In this document: piece after piece, positions 44,601-55,118 of the stretch | How the letters are laid out: each line of letters begins with the position of its first letter | How positions within the stretch are numbered: the first letter of the stretch is position 1 | Translations under genes and position numbers: made by a program | The notes under the pieces: generated by a model | What the model was told of the DNA's origin: nothing | The model's input: only the letters and a program-made list of their open reading frames with translations | Database searches by the model: none | Source of the DNA: Chryseobacterium capnotolerans | GTDB taxonomy: Bacteria > Bacteroidota > Bacteroidia > Flavobacteriales > Weeksellaceae | Length of the DNA: 64,000 nt | Assembly: GCF_021278965.1 (NCBI RefSeq) | Contig: NZ_CP065589.1 | Location: forward strand, 3,477,001-3,541,000 | Reading direction: 5' to 3'

Positions 44601-44856
44601 TATGATAAGATATATACAAATTTAACAAAAAAACCACAATCAAACGCTTGTTCAAACTTTACACCCAAAACAACTAACTGATTATTAATACGATACACCT
44701 TAATTTTGTTGGTAGGATTGATCAATAGTTACATTTAATGTATCAATCGATGCAACAATAGTTTTTTTTAATTCCCTAACCCACCTAATTTCGACATCAG
44801 AATTCTAATCAGTATCAAAAACCGGCCGGGATAACTTTAAAACCATTGTTAAAAAA

Positions 44857-45108
44857 ATGAAAAAGTATATCTCACTTTTAAGTCTAATAACTGCATTCTG
44901 TATGCAGTCTTGTGAAAGATCTGAGTCTGATTTAAATACAACAGAACAGAAACAACAAAATATGAAAGTTCAAAGCAATAAAGAATCTGCAAGGATTCAA
45001 AATGGCATTGCGGAAGAAAAAGGTTCTGACAATATGGATACAGGTGATGATGATGAACCGAAAAAAGATAAGCAGCACTGGAGGATGGCGCAGGACACGA
45101 TCTGGTAA
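44857..45108 (+). CDS. Small lipoprotein of the MauE/DUF6520 locus
   Basis: An 83-residue protein with a lipoprotein signal (SLITAFCMQSC, Cys at 19) and a disordered, acidic mature part (NMDTGDDDEPKKDKQHW). It is the first gene on the plus strand after the divergent regulator, 256 bp away. It has no other Cys and no known motif. Small acidic lipoproteins beside MauE-like genes recur in Chryseobacterium-type genomes, from memory; function unknown. The C-terminus may be affected by a frame error, as the sequence ends abruptly. Confidence 0.6.
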   Translation: MKKYISLLSLITAFCMQSCERSESDLNTTEQKQQNMKVQSNKESARIQNGIAEEKGSDNMDTGDDDEPKKDKQHWRMAQDTIW

Positions 45109-45143
45109 GGATAATTTCTGCTTAACTGATACAGTTTCAAAAA

Positions 45144-45308
45144 ATGGAAAATCAGAAAGTGATCTTAAGCACCGGAAAGAGATGTACCGAAAGTGGAGAA
45201 TGGGAGGTTGAAGGAAGGATAAGCACCGTAGTTTACCTTTCAAAAGGCGAAGTAATGCCAACCTACTGTGGGAAAAATGTCAAATGGATATTAGTCAGAA
45301 AAGGATAA
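45144..45308 (+). CDS. 54-residue small protein with SGEWEV motif
   Basis: ATG 45144 to TAA 45308 encodes 54 residues (MENQKVILSTGKRCTESGEW, then VYLSKGEVMPTYCGKNVKW). Two cysteines flank a beta-rich core, and the SGEWEVEG.ISTVVYLSKGE pattern resembles small YjzC-like proteins. The frame is supported by position 35 bp after the lipoprotein gene and 11 bp before the MauE-like gene, and by sensible composition. Another frame over the same bases gives a longer but compositionally odd product, which I reject. Possible redox or metal role through the Cys pair, inferred. Confidence 0.55.
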   Translation: MENQKVILSTGKRCTESGEWEVEGRISTVVYLSKGEVMPTYCGKNVKWILVRKG

Positions 45309-45319
45309 ATATTAAGATT

Positions 45320-46826
45320 ATGAAAACCATCAAAACAATATTTGTAGAATTCGTGAGCTATTTTTTTATACTGCTCTTCTGCTATGCAAGTATCAGTAAA
45401 ATGATGGATTTTGAGAATTTTCAGATCCAAATCGCACAATCACCTCTCCTGAGTGCCTATGCAGTTTTTATTACATACGGAATTTTAATCCTTGAGCTTT
45501 TGGTTTGTTTCCTTTTGATCTCTGAAAGAACAAGGTATATCGGTTTATATGGATCATACATTTTGATGGTTTTGTTTACTGTCTATATTTATTTGATTCT
45601 TAACTATAGTGAATTTGTTCCATGTTCGTGTGGTGGCATTCTTGAAAAGATGGATTGGAACACGCATTTAATTTTCAATCTGATATGTATATTGATTGTT
45701 GTCTTTTCTATAATTTTTTCTGCAGACCATCAGATGATCAACAGAACAAAGATGAGCTTAATCCTTGTAGTGACAGCTTTTCTATCCTCGGCAGGAATGT
45801 TTTTTCTCTACAAGCAGTCAGAAAATATTTTAAAGAGGGACAATGGTTTCCAAAGGAGATTTTTGCAGCATCCCATTCTGAAAGATGGTACTTATGATTT
45901 GAAACTGAATTCGTATTATATTGCAGGCTTCTACGGTGATACTTTATATTTGGGCAATTATACCGCACCTTTTTCGATTACAAAAATCACCGATTTGTCT
46001 CCATTGAAACAGCAGAATTTACGATTGGACCGAACAGACATCAATTTCAGATCACCGATGTTGGAAGTCGCTGACAGTATAACATATCTGTATGACGGAA
46101 CAATACCTGTCGTTTTTTCAGGACAGACCGGAAAGAATGAGCTAGCGGAACAAAAAGTTGGAAAGACCTATTTCAGAAAAATAAAAAGCCTTGATTCAGA
46201 TCATTTTGTAATCGGTGCTTTTCACCGTCTCAAACAGATACAGACTTTGGGGATTATTTCCAAAGGTCATAAGGATTCAATAAAGCTAAGACCCGATTTG
46301 CTTGAGAAAAAAAAGTGAAGGATTTTTTGAACCTGACGGGCAGTTAAATTACGATGCTTTTACAGGAAAGGTGGTTTATGTCTATCATTACAAGAATCAG
46401 TTTGTCGTTACTGACTACAATCTGAAGTCAAAGAATGTCTACAAGACCATTGACACGGTCAAAACACCGCATCTGGGATTATCCGTCTTATCTGATGGAA
46501 GCCGAAAACTGAACAATCCGCTCATCGTCAATGAAGGATCATTTGCTTACAAGGGAGTGCTCTTTGTTCGATCAGACCGCAAGGGAAAACTTGAGAAGGA
46601 AAAGGGTAAAAGAGCCATCATACTTGATCTCTATTCTACACAAGAACAAAAATATCTTGGAAGCATAAATATACCGAACAGATCCGAAGAGCAGCGAATA
46701 CAATTTGCAATAAATAAAGACCAACTGTATGTAATTGTTGAAAATGAAATAATCAGATATCGTTTTGCGCAAAACATCATTCAACATTTCATTTCAGGGG
46801 AAGCCGAAAACCTGAACAAAGAGTAG
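45320..46826 (+). CDS. MauE-like membrane protein with long C-terminal exported domain (apparent frameshift)
   Basis: Start MKTIKTIFVEFVSYFF (ATG 45320). Residues 1-150 form the four-helix MauE/DoxX-type redox membrane domain (FCYASISKMMDFENFQ, FVPCSCGGILEKMDW with a Cys-x-Cys pair). The rest is a beta-rich, probably propeller-like domain (YIAGFYGDTLYLGNYTAPF, VADSITYLYDGTIPVVFSG). A run of eight A at 46307-46314 creates a stop; with seven the frame continues as KKSEGFFEPDGQLNYDAF to 46826, about 501 residues. MauE-like proteins help disulphide formation or thiol transfer in the periplasm. The Cys-containing small proteins on both sides are plausible clients. Confidence 0.8.
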
Positions 46827-46850
46827 GCACCAACAACAAATTTTAACATC

Positions 46851-47119
46851 ATGAAAAAGTGAGACAAATCGTATTGCCATTGGCTATCCTATTTATTGGA
46901 GCCGGTAGTGCGTATGCTACCAATGTAGCATCCAAATCTGCTAAAGCAGAAATTCCTGGCTGGAAAATCGATCTTGAAAATCCTGGCGCGCCATGTGTCA
47001 TGACGGAGCAGCAATGTACGACCGACAATACAGGATTTGTATGTACGGTCAGTGATGCTTCCGGTGTTCACGATCTTTATCAAACAGGATGCGAAACGGA
47101 ACTCTTCAGAATTCCTTAA
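46851..47119 (+). CDS. DUF6520-like small exported protein (apparent frameshift at start)
   Basis: With one base added to the A5 run at 46854-46858, translation from ATG 46851 reads MKKVRQIVLPLAILFIGAGS, a signal peptide ending YA, then about 68 residues with four cysteines (APCVMTEQQCTTDN, FVCTVSDASG, QTGCETELF). Size, Cys spacing and linkage to a MauE-like gene match the DUF6520 family of Bacteroidota. As written, only a GTG start at 46859 is in frame. Likely a secreted, disulphide-stabilised peptide; its purpose is unknown. A terminator follows 28 bp after the stop. Confidence 0.72.
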
Positions 47120-47146
47120 CCTCCTTCATCAATTAATTATTAAAAG

Positions 47147-47168
47147 AAGGGTGCTATTAAGCACCCTT
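47147..47168. terminator. Bidirectional terminator between convergent genes
   Basis: AAGGGTGC pairs with GCACCCTT across TATTAA, with AAAA before and TTTATAT after, so it can act on both strands. It overlaps the stop codon and last codons of the minus-strand S9 peptidase gene and follows the plus-strand DUF6520-like gene. Confidence 0.75.
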
Positions 47169-49742
47169 TATATATTTATGTATCCAAGAAATATCTTTAT
47201 AGTCCTTTAAATGATAATTAAACCAGTCTAAAATCTTGACGGTCAGGTCTCTTTGTGTTTCTTGCTTTTTCATCGCATGACCCTCTTTATCATAGAATAA
47301 TGCAATCACAGGTTTTTTATATTTCCTCAAAGCGATAAACATCGATTTTGTACCCTCTGGGCTGACATTGCCATCATCTGTCCCAGTCCATAAGAGCATT
47401 GGTGAACTGACATTCTGAGCAAACATAATTGGATTGTTCCTCATGTATTTTTCGGGATCTTCAGCAACCGTAGATTTAAACCAGTACTGCCGTCCTTCAT
47501 ATCTATAATAATCTGGCGCATGAAAGTTATAGTTATAGGCATAGTAGGTGCGGATTACATCTGAAACAGCCGCTCCTGAAACATACGCCGCAAAACGATC
47601 GGAATGAGTGGCTATAAAATTGGTTTCATATCCTCCGAATGACTGTCCCATCAAACCAATTCTATTCATATCCACATATTTTATTTTTTGCAGTTCATCC
47701 AAAGCATTATTGATACTATCCAAAGCAGATATTCCGGCACCTTTATCAGATTGTGAGATGTCGGCAAGCAACACTGCAAACCCCTCCTCTATCAACAGCG
47801 GAATATTGTAACCTGTCGGATTTGCAAAAGATGGTCTCAAAAACCTTTTGGTGAGATAGTCCTGTTTCTCATAGATATGCATCACAACAGGATATTTTTT
47901 AGAGCGGTCAAAGTTCAGCGGCATATACAACGCACCGCTGATCTTCTCACCATCCGAACCCTTATAAGAAATCCTGATCATCTCAGTTTTCTCAAACTTC
48001 TGATCATTCTGATCCGACACATACAATACCTTAGGATTTTCTTTCGCTTTTTTGACCATCAGCATAGGTCGTTTATTATAATTTTCAGCAATCCAGTAAT
48101 AACTTTCGTTTTGACCCAACTGTTTAAATTCAGTGATCTGATCAGGAGTAGGAGATAAAATTGAACAAAGTTTCCTATTTTTCAAATAGGCATAAGATAC
48201 ACTTAGATCTCTCACATCCGTGGTCTTGATGACCAAAGGTTTCTTTAGATCCGCTGTCCTGAAATCTCTTTTATTTCCGATATCGGTATAGACACGTTTA
48301 AAATCGATCAGTTCGATCATTGAGTTTTCTCCCTTAAATACTTCCCTGACCTTTCTGTTAAAGAGATTCTGCTCAGCAATCGTATTGCCCCCAACCCAAA
48401 GGACATCGTTGTCTGAAGTAAAATAAGGCATCATTTCCCGAGAAACGTCTAAATCCACTATTTGGAGTTTTATTGTGTTATAGAGTTGCCAGTTATTCTC
48501 CTTTTGAATAAGGAGGTAATCACCCGTCGGAGAGATCACCATTTCTTTCTGCACATCGGAGATAAAAGTGTACTCATCCACAGCGGCATTCCACAAAAAA
48601 AGTTTATCAAAACCTTGTCCTCCTGCTTTATCCATCTTATCCACCTGATCTTTGTCGACCTGATTCATCAGATACAGGTCATTACCTATTGTAGTTTCCC
48701 CAAAATAGCCGGAACGGGTCATCATATTGGTCTTTGCAGTGAATGGGTTCCAATCAATCTGAATAGCTTTAAGTATGGAGGTATTATGCGCTGCAAGGTC
48801 GAAATCTGTTCCATACCAAACATCCACCATTTCTTTTTTGGCTCTTACTTTTTTCTCTAGTTTGATAACGATGTGATGATCGGAACGTGATGGGCTGAGC
48901 GTCATCTGATCATAATCATTGTATTGGCTGATGTCCAATACAAATCGCTTTTTGTCCCGGGCAATGTAGTAGATCTTAGATGTACCATCATTAAGGCTAT
49001 GAACCACAAGACCATTTTCCTTAGTTCCTGACGGAACTACATTTTTCAGGTCTTCCGTTGTTGAAAAGACATTTTCAAAAAGTCCCTTTTTCAATACCAG
49101 AACTTCATTCAGATCACCCATCTTTCTTCTGACGACCGTTTGATCATTTTTTGCATATACATACTGAACATCAGCAATGGTCTGCCGGAGATTCAGATCG
49201 GTATCAAAAACTTCTAACTTACGGCCTTCCTTTTCTGTGTAAAGTACAATCAAGGCATTATTCTTATCATCATATAGAAATTTGCTGACATTCTTCAAAG
49301 ATCGGGATTTTCCTGTTTCAGGATCAAGGTATTCCAGCATTTCTCCGGATTGGATCGCCAGATGATTCCCTACAAACCTCATTAAATTGATATTTTTCCT
49401 TTCCAACAGAAGATTTTGATTCAATATACTCTGCAGTTTCAGATTCTTGGAACCATCGCCCAAAACAGAATACCAGGCCAGCCACTTCCCATTATCAGAA
49501 GATTCAGGGAATCGTGTTTCTTCAGTTTCCCTTACCAACTTTTCAAGATGTTCATAGTTTTGAGCAGATAGTTTTCCGGTAGTCAGACTGACGAACATAG
49601 TCATAAGCAAAGCATATAAACTGTACTTCATTACATATCCAAACGATCTGGACCCTTGTCCTTCTGCATTCCTAATTTCTGAAAACCTCTTGTTAAATCT
49701 TAAAACCCTTACAACTCTGTCCCTCCTATTAATATCCATCAT
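47157..49742 (-). CDS. S9-family (prolyl oligopeptidase-like) serine peptidase
   Basis: An 861-residue protein; 824 if translation starts at MKYSLYALLMTMF (ATG 49629-49631), which would open a signal peptide ending near LSA. A beta-propeller (about 60-560) precedes the alpha/beta-hydrolase domain, with the triad visible: Ser in GLMGQSFGGYE (about 699), Asp in WTGTDDGNVSP (about 787), His in DKEGHAMKK (about 822). It should cut oligopeptides in the periplasm. It overlaps the susD stop by 14 bp, so it belongs to the SusC/SusD operon and points to peptide rather than glycan as the imported substrate. Confidence 0.9.
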   Translation of the reverse strand: MMDINRRDRVVRVLRFNKRFSEIRNAEGQGSRSFGYVMKYSLYALLMTMFVSLTTGKLSAQNYEHLEKLVRETEETRFPESSDNGKWLAWYSVLGDGSKNLKLQSILNQNLLLERKNINLMRFVGNHLAIQSGEMLEYLDPETGKSRSLKNVSKFLYDDKNNALIVLYTEKEGRKLEVFDTDLNLRQTIADVQYVYAKNDQTVVRRKMGDLNEVLVLKKGLFENVFSTTEDLKNVVPSGTKENGLVVHSLNDGTSKIYYIARDKKRFVLDISQYNDYDQMTLSPSRSDHHIVIKLEKKVRAKKEMVDVWYGTDFDLAAHNTSILKAIQIDWNPFTAKTNMMTRSGYFGETTIGNDLYLMNQVDKDQVDKMDKAGGQGFDKLFLWNAAVDEYTFISDVQKEMVISPTGDYLLIQKENNWQLYNTIKLQIVDLDVSREMMPYFTSDNDVLWVGGNTIAEQNLFNRKVREVFKGENSMIELIDFKRVYTDIGNKRDFRTADLKKPLVIKTTDVRDLSVSYAYLKNRKLCSILSPTPDQITEFKQLGQNESYYWIAENYNKRPMLMVKKAKENPKVLYVSDQNDQKFEKTEMIRISYKGSDGEKISGALYMPLNFDRSKKYPVVMHIYEKQDYLTKRFLRPSFANPTGYNIPLLIEEGFAVLLADISQSDKGAGISALDSINNALDELQKIKYVDMNRIGLMGQSFGGYETNFIATHSDRFAAYVSGAAVSDVIRTYYAYNYNFHAPDYYRYEGRQYWFKSTVAEDPEKYMRNNPIMFAQNVSSPMLLWTGTDDGNVSPEGTKSMFIALRKYKKPVIALFYDKEGHAMKKQETQRDLTVKILDWFNYHLKDYKDISWIHKYIKGA

Positions 49743-51114
49743 TCTGTGGCGTTAGATTCATGTTCAAAAGCATTTCTTTCTGTGGCAACGGAAAGAATTG
49801 GTTGGTTGCTTTCCAATTGACCTTTACAGGTTTGAGCTGATCCAGCTGTCCCCATCTTTTCAGATCTAAAAACCTGTTGCCGTGTTCTGCAAAAAACTCT
49901 TTTCTTCTCTCATTCTTTATCTCCTCCATCGCCTGAGACTGTGAAATCGAAGTAGTTAATGCAGTCAGTCCTGCCCTCTGTCTGGTGTAATTAATGAACG
50001 GTACTGCCTGAGCGGTCTTGTTTTGTTTCATAAGAGATTCTGCAAGCATCAGATAAACATCCTCCAACCTGTAAATGACGGAGTATTCAGTACTATTGGT
50101 CGTTGTAGTCACCTTGTACTTGGTCTGCTTATAATTCGTCTGGGAACCGAATACCACTGCTACAAAATATTGTTGTCTGCGGAGATCACCCATAGAAAAA
50201 GAATTGATAAGATCAGGGTTAAGGACAAAAGATGTTGGTGCTGAAACAAAATTGTAGAGCAATGCTTCATTGGTTGGGTCTGTGTTATTCTTAGGCTTCA
50301 ATTGCCAGATGATATGCTTTCCTGTTTTCTGAAAAACTTTGGACAGGTCATTTTGAAAAACATAGTCCGCATTCTGAATGACTGCCTGACATAGTACTTC
50401 CGCTTCCTGCCAATTACCGATCAGCATCTTCATCTTGGCCAGCACCAGATATCCGACCCCCTTATTTATATAGATCCGCTCCGCATTACGATATGCTGTC
50501 GGCAGCAGGTTTACCGCCTCAGACATATCTGTTTCAAGCTTTATCAGAAACTGATCCTTTGGCATTCTGTTCAGTGTACTGTTGTACACATAGTCTGTAG
50601 TATCGGTATAAGGAATTTCTCCATAGATCTGGTACAGGTAAAAATAAATCAGAGAACGGATCATCAGAGCTTCCCCTTTGATCCTGTCCTTTGCCGATTC
50701 AGAAAGGCTCTTTGATCTTTCCACGCCTTCGATAATACTATTCGCCATATAGATTTGCTGATAGGCATTTGTCCAGACCAGACTGACTGTAGAATTCGTT
50801 GCAAGGGGCTGGTTGTTGTAAATATCCAGGATCGCATTCCCTGCGCTGGTAAAGACACAGGTAATATCATCGGAATAGGTTCCCAGCAGAGCACCTGAAC
50901 CGTCTGATGTACCGCTGATCACAGAGCCGGTCCACAGACCTGAATACAAACCTGCCAGGGCGGCATCTGCCGTTTTTTCGTCTTCAAAGATCATTTCAGT
51001 GGCCAGTTGGTTATTCGGGAAATCAGTTTCCACAAACTTCTCGCAGGCAATCGTACTGAGTAGAGCGGCGAGCATCACGAGCAGATACATCATTTGATTA
51101 ATTATATTTTTCAT
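49729..51114 (-). CDS. susD: SusD/RagB-family outer-membrane lipoprotein
   Basis: A 461-residue surface lipoprotein (signal LLVMLAALLSTIAC). The SusD fold is shown by the N-terminal FVETDFPNNQLATEMIFEDE, the TPR-like helices (ADAALAGLYSGLWTG, NAYQQIYMANSIIEGV, GEALMIRSLIYFYLYQIYGEIPY) and the C-terminal RLEDVYLMLAESLMKQNK, INYTRQRAGLTALTTS and NERRKEFFAEHGNRFLDLKRW segments. It forms the lid on the SusC channel and binds the substrate. It lies 59 bp downstream of susC. The link with an S9 peptidase suggests a RagAB-like peptide importer. Confidence 0.92.
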   Translation of the reverse strand: MKNIINQMMYLLVMLAALLSTIACEKFVETDFPNNQLATEMIFEDEKTADAALAGLYSGLWTGSVISGTSDGSGALLGTYSDDITCVFTSAGNAILDIYNNQPLATNSTVSLVWTNAYQQIYMANSIIEGVERSKSLSESAKDRIKGEALMIRSLIYFYLYQIYGEIPYTDTTDYVYNSTLNRMPKDQFLIKLETDMSEAVNLLPTAYRNAERIYINKGVGYLVLAKMKMLIGNWQEAEVLCQAVIQNADYVFQNDLSKVFQKTGKHIIWQLKPKNNTDPTNEALLYNFVSAPTSFVLNPDLINSFSMGDLRRQQYFVAVVFGSQTNYKQTKYKVTTTTNSTEYSVIYRLEDVYLMLAESLMKQNKTAQAVPFINYTRQRAGLTALTTSISQSQAMEEIKNERRKEFFAEHGNRFLDLKRWGQLDQLKPVKVNWKATNQFFPLPQKEMLLNMNLTPQNDGY

Positions 51115-51173
51115 TTTCTTTAAATATTAAGAGTATAGTTTTTATTTGCATATCAAAGGAATTCAGTTTCACA

Positions 51174-54157
51174 TCAGAACGTCACCTGAAATCCCAAAGA
51201 ATACGTCTTCAAAGGCGGCAGATAACCTACCAGATAAAATTCCGGGTCCATTCCGAAATAGTCGGTGATGGTCAGAAGGTTTTGTCCCTGAAAATAGACC
51301 ATCGCTTCCTTGATCCCCATTCTATCTACCGGTATCCGGTAATTGACCTGTACATTTTTCAGCCTGATGTAAGAGGCATCACTTACCGCAGCGGTAGAAT
51401 TCTGAAAGAAACCATGCAGTGAAAGTTTCTGAGGATTATAGCCCGCTGAGTATTGCATATAGGTTCCTTCCGGATTCGAGGGCGACCATGCATCCAGAAC
51501 CTCGACAGGCTGGTTGCTGAGTGTTCCCGGCATCAGCATCTGGCGGTTGTAATTCCAGTTCCTCTGTTTAACGAACTGCCACAGGAAGGAAGCTGACCAT
51601 TGACCGAACCTGAACTGGCTTGACCATCCGCCAAACATCCGGACGCCAAGTTTTTCCACTGCCTTGTTGTCATCTGGAGAATTGATCTTTCCATCACCGT
51701 TGAAATCCTTGAACTTATATAATCCTGTTGCAGGATCGATTCCCTCATACTGGTACACTCTCGCAATAGTCGTCGGATAGCCAATAACATATTGATTGGA
51801 GTAGGTCGAACCTTCGAGGTTCGGAAACTCTACCAGCGTGTTTCGAGGAATACTCAGATTGAATGACGTATCATATCTGAACTTTCCATTTTTGAGTACC
51901 TGAATCGACGTGTCAAATTCCCATCCCGTATTCCTGATCTTTGCAGGAAGATTGGACTGTATCGAGGAAAACCCCGTAGTTGCAGGAAGTGGAATACCCA
52001 CCAGCTGATTAGATGAAGTATTTTCATAGTACGCTCCTGAGAAGTTAAAGCGTCCCTTCCAAAATCCAAGTTCCATTGCCACTTCCTTTTTCACCGTCTT
52101 CTCCCAGCTGAAATTGGGATTGTACAATCGTGCGGGATTAAGCCCGGTCTGTCCGTTATAGATATTGGAGGAAATGATATAGGTGTTGAGGTATTGGTAA
52201 TCCCCTATCTTGTCATTTCCTGTCGTTCCTATACTTCCTCTGATCTTACCTAAGGTCAGCCATTTGGAATCTCTCAGGAAATTCTCTTCCGAAAACAGCC
52301 ACGCCCCTCCTAATGCCCCGAAATTCCCGAAGCGATTGTTGGGACCGAAACGGCTTGAACCATCCCGTCTTCCTGTAAGGTTTAGGATATACCTTTTTTA
52401 AGCTGATAATTAAATCGGGCAAACACTGCGGTATAGTTGTACTCACTGCGTACCTGATCAGAGATGGTCTTTACACTGGCAGCGCCAATATTGTCGATCA
52501 GTGCATTGCTTTCAAATCCCCTTCCCGTTATCGCACCCTGATCAGATTGCGTCTTTTGAAGAGTAGTCCCTACCAAGGCCTCAAACTGATGGTTCCCGAA
52601 CTGATACGTTCCGACAACCTGCGGTTCAAGTATGTAGGAAAAGTTCACCTGATTATTCTTTGATGAGGTCGAGTTCAGGCTCGTCTGACCCAATGCGGGG
52701 TTATTGATGGTGTGGGGCTTCAGTGATCTCTCCTCGAAATTCTGATAGCTGATCCCGGCATTCATCTTGACCGACAGAAAAGGAAAAAGCTTGTAGGAGA
52801 CGTTTAGCCCGTTGTCAAAAAATGCGGTCTTATTGATATACTCACTGAGGAATGAGGCTACAGGATTCGTAAAGGTGCCGTTTTCCCAGTTGATATTTCC
52901 GGACGTATTGTACAGTGCAGGCGCATTCGGACTTAAGGTGATGCTTTTCAGGGTAAGGTCATCGTTCTGAACATTGTTCTTCTGAAAGGAGAACATGTTG
53001 ACAAAATTGAACTCCAGTCTCCTGTCAGGCGTAAAATAAGAAAAATTGGCATTGACGTTATCCGTCCTGTACCTGAAATCAGCAGGAAGAACCGTTGACT
53101 GTTCATTATGACCATAGCTTATATTGTAGGAGGTGATCTCAGAACCTCCGCTCAAAGACAACTGAACGGCATAAGCATCAGCTGTTCCGCCGATCAGTTC
53201 TTTCTGCCAATCGGTATACCTCGACTGGTCCCAGGTTCCGTTGATATCATACATAGTTGCAGGATATGGCACATTATCATTCTGAAATCCCTGTTTTCTC
53301 ATGCTGATATACTGTTCCGTATTCATCAGCTCCATCGGTCTTGTGATCCTGCTTAAAGAATAGGAAGTGTTCAGTTTCAGTTCGGACCTTCCCTTCTTCC
53401 CTCTTTTAGTGGTCACAATGATGACCCCGTTGGCTCCACGGCTTCCATAGATAGCCGTAGCATCGGCATCTTTTAGAATCTCAAAGCTTTCAATATCATT
53501 TGGATTGATCGCATTCAAAGGATTGATCGATGACCAAGGAAGGATCCTGTTGGAATACAATGAAGGCGTTTCAGAAGCCTGAGGAACACCATCAATAATA
53601 TATAGCGGTTCATTCCCTTCCCGACGGATACTGTTCTTACCCCTGATCTGAATATCAAATCCCCCTCCAGGTGTTCCCGAATTCTGAGTGATCGAAACCC
53701 CGCTCATCCTACCCTGCGCTGAAGCAAGGACATTGGTGACAGGTTGATTTTCGATGTCTTTGGCTGAGATCTTGGCAATGCTTCCTGTTCTTTCTTTGTT
53801 TTTGACCTTATAATAACCTGCATTGAGAACAACTTCCTCAATTTCCTTTTCTTTACCTAATGAGATATTGACGGTTATCCTGCTGCCTAAAGTGATTTTT
53901 CGTTCGGGATAGTCCGGATGGCGGTAAATGATTACGGGATTTTCTCCCGATACCTGAACACGGTAAACGCCTGCTGCATTGGTCACAGCCACTTCTTCTT
54001 TACCTTCCTGAAATACGGAAACACCTTTGACTGGCTGGTTATTTTCCGTGACAGTGCCTGTAATGGTGCGCATCTGCCCTATTGCTACGCCGGAGACGAG
54101 CAAGGTGAAGCCAAAAGCCATTTGAAGATGACTTAGGTTGCAAAAGCTTTTTTTCAT
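51174..54157 (-). CDS. susC: SusC/RagA-family TonB-dependent outer-membrane transporter (apparent frameshift)
   Basis: About 994 residues when one base is restored in the T6 run at 52394-52399 (QLKKRYILNLTGRRDGSSR). N-terminal signal and CarboxypepD-like domain (TITGTVTENNQPVKGVSVFQ), a plug with GFDIQIRGKNSIRREGNEPL, YIIDGVPQ and DADATAIYGSRGANGVIIVTT, then a large barrel ending LKTYSLGFQVTF. It imports its substrate with TonB energy and partners SusD. As read the gene is split into 54157-52382 and a part from 52127; the frame between is open, so only one error is needed. GC content is clearly higher here than in the element. Confidence 0.9.
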
Positions 54158-54179
54158 ACTTTTGAATAGGTTTAATTCG

Positions 54180-54467
54180 TTAGACTTTGCTCTTTCCTAC
54201 GCTAGCAGTCAACTTTTGTGGAAAGGGCTTTTGTTTTTCTATGGTTACGTTACACTTTCTGTTTCTTGAATATGTTTTTAGCGTATCTATTTGATGATGC
54301 TTGGGAGGAAGCTTCAGTAAGGACATAGCAAAACCTCCTGCCCTAGCACATCTTGAAATAATATGAATGAAATCGTGTCCCGTGTAAGCTGTAAAGCCGC
54401 AATGAGTAAACTCATTGTAAAGTGTCATTTCTAAATGAGAAAACATTCTATTGAAATCTAAAAACAA
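54180..54467 (-). CDS. Small hypothetical protein upstream of susC
   Basis: A 95-residue frame (MFSHLEMTLYNEFTHCGFTA, HIISRCARAGGFAMSLLKLP, PKHHQIDTLKTYSRNRKCN) ending 22 bp before the susC start region. The composition is plausible (three Cys, three Arg/Lys-rich stretches) but there is no recognisable domain and no obvious ribosome-binding site. It could be a conserved leader peptide or a chance frame in a conserved control region. Confidence 0.35.
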   Translation of the reverse strand: MFLDFNRMFSHLEMTLYNEFTHCGFTAYTGHDFIHIISRCARAGGFAMSLLKLPPKHHQIDTLKTYSRNRKCNVTIEKQKPFPQKLTASVGKSKV

Positions 54468-55083
54468 CAGTAACCATATGCATTATACAGACCGTTGAAT
54501 TTTTTTGTCTTCAGTATTAAATTCCCTTCGTGCTGAAAATAATTTGGAAAATCAAAAGAAAGCGAGTACTTTTAATGTGCGAGTTTAAAGCGTAGTCTGG
54601 CTTTCCTTTTACTTTTAAAGGAATTTCGGAGTTTGTCGATAATATGTAGGTTATACCAATCCAGCATTTTGCAAGCAAAACTGGCATAAAGCTGTAATTT
54701 TTTTCTGTTATGCTGGCGGACTATTCCGGTGGGCAAATAAGCAGAATGGTTGAAAATGTCGTCCTCATAAATATTATTTTATATATGGAACGATGCGTTT
54801 AAGATGAGGAGTTAAATGCAAAAATAGCAGGGAACGGTCTCACACTTTAGAACCGAGGGCGACCAAACCCTTCTTTAAATTTTCATCTAAAGATTACCTT
54901 CTAAAGCTAACGTGAGAACCGCTCGCATGCCGTATGCAAAAGTAAGAAACTTTTAGACATGGAGCGATTTCACGATAATCTCGAAGGTAAAATTGGTCTT
55001 TTCGGTCCGAGATACATCGTTTTAATTTCCCTATATGGGCTAATTATCAATTCGCTAGAACAAATATAAGAATAAATTTCAAT
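54468..55083. other. Structured non-coding region between susC locus and XRE gene
   Basis: More than 600 bp without a supported gene. It contains dyads such as ATCTCG...CGAGAT (54978-55013 area) and GGTCTCAC...GTGAGAACC (54836-54921 area), and several small open stretches without start codons. It probably holds the susC promoter on the minus strand and may encode an untranslated RNA. Confidence 0.4.
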
Positions 55084-55101
55084 ACACCAATATATAGGTG
55101 T
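55084..55101. promoter_or_regulatory. Operator-like dyad ACACC-AATATATA-GGTGT
   Basis: Perfect five-base arms around an eight-base AT-rich centre, ending 17 bp before the start codon of the XRE regulator. The centre could be part of the promoter, so the regulator may repress itself. No second copy was seen nearby. Confidence 0.5.
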
Positions 55102-55118
55102 GATTTTTTAAAAAAATT

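Noticed and set aside
45002..45211. Plus-strand 69-codon frame overlapping the lipoprotein and 54-residue genes
   Set aside because: Odd composition (runs of Met, Arg, Lys) and it conflicts with the better supported 54-residue frame.
54572..54740. Minus-strand open stretch (FRQHNRKKLQLYASFACK...) of about 53 codons
   Set aside because: Composition is protein-like, but there is a stop immediately upstream and no start codon; kept only as a note, possibly another frameshifted fragment.
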